From positions 1 to 20,222 of the forward strand of contig JAFAAX010000163.1 of the NCBI GenBank assembly GCA_023426345.1: DNA of 20,222 nucleotides, read 5' to 3'. Positions 15,433-20,222 of the stretch are shown here, in pieces. The stretch is from Actinomycetes bacterium (GTDB lineage: Bacteria > Actinomycetota > Actinomycetes > Actinomycetales > Actinomycetaceae). A model generated the notes under the pieces. That model was not told the DNA's origin. It saw only the letters and a list, made by a program, of their open reading frames with translations, and made no database searches. Each line of letters opens with the position of its first letter. Positions within the stretch are counted from its first letter, which is position 1. A program made the position numbers and the translations under genes.

Positions 15433-15999
15433 ATGACGAACGACTCGCAGAAGGCGCGGCTGGCGGAACTGGTCCGGGACCTGGCCGTCATCCATGAGCA
15501 CGTGACGCTGGCGTCGGGGCGTGAGTCCGACTTCTACGTCGACATGCGCCGCGCGACCCTCCACCACGAGGCGGCGCCCCTGATCGGCCACGTGATGCTC
15601 GACCTGCTGGAGGAGTCCGGTTTCGCGCCGGGCGACTACGACGCGGTCGGCGGGCTGACGATGGGCGCGGACCCGGTGGCCACGGCGATGCTGCACGCGG
15701 CGGCCTCGCGCGGGCTGGACGTGGACGCGTTCGTCGTGCGCAAGGCGGCGAAGGACCACGGCATGCGCCGCCGGATCGAGGGCCCGGACGTCATGGGCCG
15801 GCGTGTGGTCGTCCTGGAGGACACCTCGACGACGGGCGGCTCTCCGCTGGAGGCCGCGGCCACGCTGAGGGAGGCCGGCGCGGAGGTGCTGGCCGTCGCC
15901 GTCATCGTCGATCGCGCGACCGGGGCCCGCGAGGCCATCGAGGCCGCCGGCTACCCGTACTTCCACGCGTTGGGCCTGGAGGATCTCGGGTTGGGGTGA
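15433..15999 (+). CDS. pyrE: Orotate phosphoribosyltransferase
   Basis: A 188-residue type I phosphoribosyltransferase that joins orotate and PRPP to give OMP in pyrimidine synthesis. The PRPP-binding loop is VVVLEDTSTTGGSP (125-138). The flexible-loop lysines and His occur in FVVRKAAKDHGMRRRIEG (Lys104, Lys107, His109), and the substrate end is LASGRESDFYVDMRR (26-40). Length and motif order are normal. ATG 15433 is set by the promoter 6 nt upstream. No PyrR-type anti-antiterminator or pyr leader peptide is visible; the only candidate control element is the 17-bp inverted repeat overlapping its -35 region. It is a stand-alone gene closed by a strong terminator. Confidence 0.95.
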   Translation: MTNDSQKARLAELVRDLAVIHEHVTLASGRESDFYVDMRRATLHHEAAPLIGHVMLDLLEESGFAPGDYDAVGGLTMGADPVATAMLHAAASRGLDVDAFVVRKAAKDHGMRRRIEGPDVMGRRVVVLEDTSTTGGSPLEAAATLREAGAEVLAVAVIVDRATGAREAIEAAGYPYFHALGLEDLGLG

Positions 16000-16025
16000 G
16001 GGACGCACGGCCCCGCGCGCACGGC

Positions 16026-16061
16026 GACGCCCCCGGAAGGAACGGTCCTCCCGGGGGCGTC
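16026..16061. terminator. Bidirectional terminator after pyrE and the glycosyltransferase gene
   Basis: GACGCCCCCGG (16026-16036) pairs perfectly with CCGGGGGCGTC (16051-16061). After one mismatch, AGGA/TCCT close an ACGG tetraloop. It lies between the convergent stops at 15999 and 16106. Confidence 0.88.
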
Positions 16062-16105
16062 TCCTGCCCTGACAGAGGGCGGCCGTCAGGGGCAGGCGGG
16101 GCGGC

Positions 16106-17161
16106 TCACTGGCCGAACCAGTCGCGGACGGCGGTGACGATCTCCCGGTCGAAGGCGTCGTCGGAGTGATGGTCCTCGATCCACTGCTGGAAGCTGCCCT
16201 CGACCAGCTCGTCGAGCCGGCGGCGGCACGCCGCGGTGTCCGTGAGCGCCCGCTCCAGCATGTCGGCCGCCTCGGCTGTCGTCCGGTACAGGAACGGATA
16301 GCCCTCGGGCACCAGGGCGCGCGCCCACTCGCGGTCCGGCAGGATGCCGATGGCGCCCGCGCCCATGGCCTCGACGTAGGACAGGCCGTAGGACTCCTCG
16401 GAGGCCGTCGCCACGAACGCCGTCGTATGCGCCAGCGCCGCCCAGTAGGACGTGCGCGAGGCCGTCAGCGGCCCCACCCACACCCAGTTGCGGCGCGAGA
16501 TCGACATGGCGCGCTCGCTGACCAGGTGCGACTCGTGGAGGCGCATCTCCACCTGAAGCGGCGTGCGCTTGTGGACCTGGTCGACGACCTCCATGAAGAC
16601 CTGAGGCTGCTTGCGGTCGGACAGGTAGATCGCGGGGTAGAGGACCACGGGAACGTCCGGCTCCTGGCGGGGCTGGACGTGGTCGAGGCGGAACCCCAGG
16701 TTCACCCAGGCCAGGCGGGACTGCTCCGCCAGGTCGCGCACCGTCCAGCGGCTGACGAGCTCGCGGGTCTCGGTGGCCGTGCGCTCCGAGTTCGCGAAGG
16801 TCGGGAACAGCGCGCACGACAGGGCGAAGGAGGCGACCTGGACTTGGTCCTCCAGGGCGGCCGTCGACCACCACACGAAGTTCATGATCCGCGGCGTGCC
16901 CCCGCCGGAGGAGCGGTGGATGGTCTCCCACACGCCCACGGAGTCCAGGACGTCCATGTTGATGACGACCGTCTCCTCGGGGTCGAGGAACTCCAGGGGG
17001 ACCTCGTCGAACCCGTCGCAGCGCCGCGCGCCCGGCCCGATCAGCTGCGCGCCGGGGAAGAGGCGCAGCAGGCGCCGCACCAGCGTCGCCCCCGAGTCGT
17101 GCCCGGCCACGCGCCCCTGGTCGTCGACCAGGGTGGCGTCGCGCTTGATGGCGATTCTCAT
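16106..17161 (-). CDS. GT-B fold glycosyltransferase (group 1-like)
   Basis: A 351-residue protein with no signal peptide or membrane segment. The C-terminal half has the GT-B donor-site signature ATASEESYGLSYVEAMGAGA (251-270), where the two Glu of the E-x7-E motif bind the nucleotide sugar. The N-terminal half is divergent: MRIAIKRDATLVDD at the start, GHDSGATLVRRLLRLFPGA (20-38) with a Gly-rich acceptor-side loop, and a Trp-rich MNFVWWST (93-100). I cannot name the acceptor or sugar. ATG 17161 has AGAGGAG 7 nt upstream, overlapping the ppa stop region. It starts 15 bp after the membrane pyrophosphatase stop and so is probably in the same transcript. That link is not functionally obvious: glycosyltransfer makes NDP, while PPi comes from making the sugar donor. 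Confidence 0.72.
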   Translation of the reverse strand: MRIAIKRDATLVDDQGRVAGHDSGATLVRRLLRLFPGAQLIGPGARRCDGFDEVPLEFLDPEETVVINMDVLDSVGVWETIHRSSGGGTPRIMNFVWWSTAALEDQVQVASFALSCALFPTFANSERTATETRELVSRWTVRDLAEQSRLAWVNLGFRLDHVQPRQEPDVPVVLYPAIYLSDRKQPQVFMEVVDQVHKRTPLQVEMRLHESHLVSERAMSISRRNWVWVGPLTASRTSYWAALAHTTAFVATASEESYGLSYVEAMGAGAIGILPDREWARALVPEGYPFLYRTTAEAADMLERALTDTAACRRRLDELVEGSFQQWIEDHHSDDAFDREIVTAVRDWFGQ

Positions 17162-17176
17162 CGTGTCGCTCCTCTC

Positions 17177-19843
17177 TCAGTGCGCCGTCTGGGCCGTGGG
17201 GGTCTGCGCGGCGGGCGCCGTGCGGGCGTGCGCCGTCCCCCCGATGGACGAGGGCGCCCCCGCTTGCCCCGCGCCGGGGCGTTCGACAGCCGGGGCGGAC
17301 GGGGCGGACGGGCTGTCGGGGGCGTCGTCCCCGGGTTCGTCCAGGCCGTCCTCCATCGACGCCTTGATGCGCATCTTGTAGAACGAGCGGTAGACGAAGG
17401 AGGCCGAGACCACGAAGAACACGGCGGCCAGGACGTGGACGAGGACCCCCATCCCCTGCGCCGTCAGGTTGACGGCCAGTTCGACGGCCAGCAGGCCGAA
17501 CAGGGTGGTGAACTTGATGATCGGGTTGAGAGCGACGGAGGCGGTGTCCTTGTAGGGGTCGCCCACCGTGTCGCCGACGATCGTCGCGTCGTGGAGGGCC
17601 GTGCCCTTCGCGTGCAGATCGGTCTCCACGATCTTCTTCGCGTTGTCCCAGGCGCCGCCCGCGTTCGCCATGAAGATGGCCTGGTAGAGGCCGAACAGGG
17701 CGATCGAGATCAGGTACCCGATGAAGAAGTACGGCTCGACGAAGGCGAAGGCGAGCGTCCCGAAGAACACGGCCAGGAAGATCTGGATCATGCCCTGCTG
17801 GGCGTACTGCGTGCAGATGTCGACGACCTTGCGGGAGTCCTCCGGGTTGGCCTCCGTGCTGGCGGAGTCCAGGTGGATCGTCTGCTTGATGAACTCCACG
17901 GCCCGGTAGGCGCCGGTGGTGACCGCCTGGATGGAGGCCCCAGAGAACCAGTAGATCACGGCGCCGCCCGTGATGAGGCCCAGCAGGAACGGGGCGTGCA
18001 TGATCGACAGCATCTCGGTGTTGGCCGTGAGACCGTCGGTGAGGCCGATGATGATGGAGAAGATCATCGTCGTGGCGCCCACCACCGCGGTGCCGATGAG
18101 GACCGGCTTGGCGGTGGCCTTGAACGTGTTCCCGGCGCCGTCGTTCTCCTCGAGCATGAGCTTGGAGTTCTCCCACTCCGGGGTGAAGCCGAACTGCTCC
18201 TCGATCTGCGCGTCCACGCCGTCGATGTGCTCGATGCGCGACAGTTCGTAGACGGACTGGGCGTTGTCGGTGACGGGACCGTAGGAGTCGACCGCGATGG
18301 TCACCGGGCCCATGCCGAGGAACCCGAAGGCGACCAGGCCGAAGGCGAAGACCGCCGGGGCCAGCATCATGTCACCGGGCAGCGTGTTCGAGATGAGGAA
18401 CGCCAGGCCCATCAGGCCGACGATCGTGATGCCCAGCCAGTAGCCGGAGAAGTTGCCGGCGACCAGGCCGGAGAGGATGTTGAGCGAGGCGCCGCCCTGG
18501 CGCGAGCTCTTCACGGTCTCGCGGACGTGGCGCGACTTCGTCGAGGTGAACACCTTGACGAGTTCGGGGATGAGCGCGCCCGCCAGGGTGCCGCAGGTGA
18601 TGATCGTAGCGAGCTTGAGCCAGATCATGCCCTCGATGCCGCCCAGGACGTACCAGCTGGTGAGGAACGTGAACGCGATGCAGATCCCGGAGGTCAGCCA
18701 CACGAGGGTGGACAGGGGGGCCTCGAAGTTCATGCGCGCGGCGTCGCCGTACCGGCTGGTCGCGATCCGCGCGTTGATCCCGTAGGCGATCGCCGAGGCG
18801 ATGAGCATGACGGCGCGCAGCACGAAGATCCACACCAGCAGCGTCGCCTGGAGCGCGGGGTCCTTGACGGCCAGGATGATGAAGGTGACCAGCGCGACGC
18901 CCGTGACGCCGTAGGTCTCGAAGCCGTCGGCGCTGGGGCCCACCGAGTCGCCGGCGTTGTCGCCCGTGCAGTCGGCGATCACGCCGGGGTTGCGGGGGTC
19001 GTCCTCGTCGATCTTGAAGACGATCTTCATGAGGTCGGAGCCGATGTCCGCGATCTTGGTGAAGATGCCGCCGGCGATGCGCAGGGCCGAGGCGCCCAGG
19101 GACTCGCCGATGGCGAACCCGATGAAGCACGCGCCCGCCGTGTCCGCCGGGAGGAACAGGAGGATGACGAGCATCATCAGCAGTTCGAGGGAGATCAGCA
19201 CCATGCCGATCGACATGCCCGAGCGCATCGGGATGCGGTGGGTCTCGATCGGCTTGCCGCGCAGGGAGGCGAAGGCCGTGCGGGAGTTCGCGAAGGTGTT
19301 GACGCGGATCCCGAACCAGGCGACGGCGTAGGAGCCGGCCATGCCGAGCAGCGAGAATCCGATGACCGTGAGGGTCTTGCCCCACGCGAATCCGACGAGC
19401 AGCTTGTAGTAGATGAAGACGATGACGGTGATGAAGGCCCACAGGATCAGCAGGAAGCGCCCCTGGCGCAGCAGGTAGGTCTTGCAGGTGGAGTAGATGA
19501 GCTCGGAGATGTCGAGCATGGCCTTGTGGACGGGCAGGTTCTTGAGCTTCATGTACGTCCACAGCCCGAACAGCAGGCCGAAGGCGCACACCACCAGGCC
19601 GATCATCAGCAGGGCCCGTCCGTTGACGCTGCCGTGGATGGTGGCCTGCGAGAGGTCGGGAAGGACCAGGTTCGCCTCGCCGCCGCCGATGTGGCCGCCC
19701 GACTCGCCCGTGGATGCCTCACCTCCTCCGGACGAGCAGCCCGCCAGCAGGGCGGTGGTTCCGAGAAGAAGGGCGGCGCCCAGGGCGCGACCCCGGTGAT
19801 TCCGTGAGGCGGTCGACTGTCGGCCGCTGTGGATGGGTGTCAT
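17177..19843 (-). CDS. hppA: Membrane-bound ion-pumping pyrophosphatase with lipobox N-terminus
   Basis: An 888-residue, about 16-helix protein that couples PPi hydrolysis to H+ (or Na+) export. Substrate-site blocks are ADIGSDL (265-271), EDDPRN (280-285), IADCTGDNAGDSVGPSADGF (289-308), YGPVTDNA (521-528) and, near the end, NAGGAWDNAKK with VGDTVGDPYKDT. GNTFKA (571-576) has Lys at the position that separates K+-independent (Lys) from K+-dependent (Ala) enzymes, so K+-independence is predicted. The canonical DVGADLVGKVE is DIGSDLMKIVF, a divergent subfamily. The first 36 residues look like a lipoprotein signal (Arg-rich, hydrophobic run, LLAGC at 32-36), followed by a Gly/Ser linker to helix 1 (about 77-97). 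A 60-residue Pro/Ala-rich tail ends the protein; usual length is 670-800. ATG 19843 has GAGGA close upstream. It leads a two-gene unit with the glycosyltransferase gene. Confidence 0.92.
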   Translation of the reverse strand: MTPIHSGRQSTASRNHRGRALGAALLLGTTALLAGCSSGGGEASTGESGGHIGGGEANLVLPDLSQATIHGSVNGRALLMIGLVVCAFGLLFGLWTYMKLKNLPVHKAMLDISELIYSTCKTYLLRQGRFLLILWAFITVIVFIYYKLLVGFAWGKTLTVIGFSLLGMAGSYAVAWFGIRVNTFANSRTAFASLRGKPIETHRIPMRSGMSIGMVLISLELLMMLVILLFLPADTAGACFIGFAIGESLGASALRIAGGIFTKIADIGSDLMKIVFKIDEDDPRNPGVIADCTGDNAGDSVGPSADGFETYGVTGVALVTFIILAVKDPALQATLLVWIFVLRAVMLIASAIAYGINARIATSRYGDAARMNFEAPLSTLVWLTSGICIAFTFLTSWYVLGGIEGMIWLKLATIITCGTLAGALIPELVKVFTSTKSRHVRETVKSSRQGGASLNILSGLVAGNFSGYWLGITIVGLMGLAFLISNTLPGDMMLAPAVFAFGLVAFGFLGMGPVTIAVDSYGPVTDNAQSVYELSRIEHIDGVDAQIEEQFGFTPEWENSKLMLEENDGAGNTFKATAKPVLIGTAVVGATTMIFSIIIGLTDGLTANTEMLSIMHAPFLLGLITGGAVIYWFSGASIQAVTTGAYRAVEFIKQTIHLDSASTEANPEDSRKVVDICTQYAQQGMIQIFLAVFFGTLAFAFVEPYFFIGYLISIALFGLYQAIFMANAGGAWDNAKKIVETDLHAKGTALHDATIVGDTVGDPYKDTASVALNPIIKFTTLFGLLAVELAVNLTAQGMGVLVHVLAAVFFVVSASFVYRSFYKMRIKASMEDGLDEPGDDAPDSPSAPSAPAVERPGAGQAGAPSSIGGTAHARTAPAAQTPTAQTAH

Positions 19844-19882
19844 CAGTCCTCGATGAGTCGAGCTTCGTTGCTTGCGGTCTCC

Positions 19883-19888
19883 ACCCTA
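19883..19888 (-). promoter_or_regulatory. -10 box of hppA
   Basis: On the minus strand TAGGGT (TANNNT) lies 39 bp before the hppA ATG, predicting a leader of about 33 nt with a short CTCG/CGAG hairpin and GAGGA near the start. No clear -35 is seen. Confidence 0.45.
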
Positions 19889-19985
19889 GTCGGCACATGC
19901 GTGCAGTGGCACCCGTCCACGCCTGGTCGTCCGTGCAGTTTCGGCGGAGGGGGAGACGGGGATGCAGGTCGGAGCGCGGTCCTGG

Positions 19986-20008
19986 GACTTTGGTCCCCTT
20001 TGGCGCGG
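19986..20008 (+). repeat. Diverged third copy of the GACTTCGGTCCTCTTT repeat
   Basis: GACTTTGGTCCCCTTT followed by GGCGCG matches the repeat core at 10743-10758 with two substitutions over 16 bp. It sits in the gap between hppA and the gene at 20139. The rest of that 295-bp gap (19844-20138) shows only GC-rich sequence, a GACGAGGGCG motif at 20065, and the downstream promoter. Confidence 0.5.
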
Positions 20009-20126
20009 GCGGGTGGTGCGCGGGCCGCCGCTCGTCGTGTGGTGGCCGCTCGTCGTGGCCGGCGACGAGGGCGGCGCCGGCTCCGCCGTCGCGGGGCGGT
20101 CTCCCGCAGATGCCGGCGGCCCCCTC

Positions 20127-20132
20127 TACCCT
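20127..20132 (+). promoter_or_regulatory. -10 box of the gene at 20139, leaderless type
   Basis: TACCCT at 20127-20132, 6 nt (GACGCC), then ATG 20139. No Shine-Dalgarno sequence. The match to the metG and SDR arrangement is the main reason for accepting this start. Confidence 0.6.
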
Positions 20133-20138
20133 GACGCC

Positions 20139-20222
20139 ATGACAGGGATGATCGTGGTGGCAGTGGTGGTGGGCGTGGCGGTCGGAGCCGCGATCGGCTG
20201 GGCGGGAGGCTCCCGTTCGGGC
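20139..20222 (+). CDS. N-terminus of a membrane-anchored protein, possibly RmuC (cut by window end)
   Basis: The first 28 codons are present. They encode a hydrophobic segment with small-residue packing (MIVVAVVVGVAVGAAIGWAG) followed by the start of a polar region (GSRSG). An N-terminal single helix ending in AAIGW is typical of RmuC, a DNA-recombination-limiting protein, but many anchored proteins begin this way and nothing downstream is visible. The RmuC suggestion is weak and is not used as a gene symbol. The start is supported by the leaderless-type promoter 6 nt upstream. Confidence 0.5.
   Translation, partial: MTGMIVVAVVVGVAVGAAIGWAGGSRSG

Noticed and set aside
16166..19807. A 1213-codon open frame on the plus strand opposite the glycosyltransferase and hppA genes
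   Set aside because: Antisense artefact of the same kind; the minus-strand proteins have catalytic motifs and membrane segments, while the plus-strand translation is low-complexity and spans two genes.

Overview
The window looks like a chromosomal segment of a high-GC actinobacterium, probably of the Actinomyces/Schaalia type. This rests on very high GC, actinobacterial-type MetRS and protein O-mannosyltransferase, a HAIR-type heat-shock operator in front of clpB, and many promoters whose -10 box (TANNNT) lies 6-7 nt from the start codon, which implies leaderless mRNAs. The genus is inference.

Layout. Bases 1-76 are the 3' end of a 5S rRNA, followed by a terminator hairpin and a small MT0933-type (Rv0909-like) protein gene. 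Then come pmt (-), rsmI (+), pncA (-) and metG (+), a housekeeping block resembling the pmt-rsmI-metG neighbourhood of mycobacteria, followed by clpB under a HAIR operator. From about 9 kb the content is more accessory: a TetR gene overlapping a serine hydrolase (beta-lactamase fold) gene, then a 548-bp gene-free stretch packed with short tandem and inverted repeats. Next are xth (-), divergent from a DHA2-type MFS efflux gene with its overlapping TetR gene, an SDR gene, and pyrE. The right part is a minus-strand pair: a membrane pyrophosphatase with a lipoprotein-type N-terminus, and a GT-B glycosyltransferase 15 bp downstream. The last 84 bases start a plus-strand membrane-anchored protein that could be RmuC.

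How it works together. Most genes are independent housekeeping units (tRNA charging, rRNA methylation, protein disaggregation, base-excision repair, pyrimidine and NAD salvage, protein O-mannosylation, PPi-driven ion pumping). Two self-contained regulatory cassettes stand out: TetR plus serine hydrolase, and MFS plus TetR. The MFS promoter carries a short palindrome over its -10 box that suits autoregulation.

I found no convincing complete new defence or mobile system. The least explained material is non-coding: the repeat cluster at 10664-11211 with a 31-bp inverted pair and a diverged third copy near 19990; a dispersed family built on GCCCTCGTC, including a 24-bp exact duplicate and a 17-bp inverted repeat at pyrE; and a G-rich tandem array before metG. 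The lipobox on the pyrophosphatase and that enzyme's non-canonical signature are the most notable protein-level oddities.
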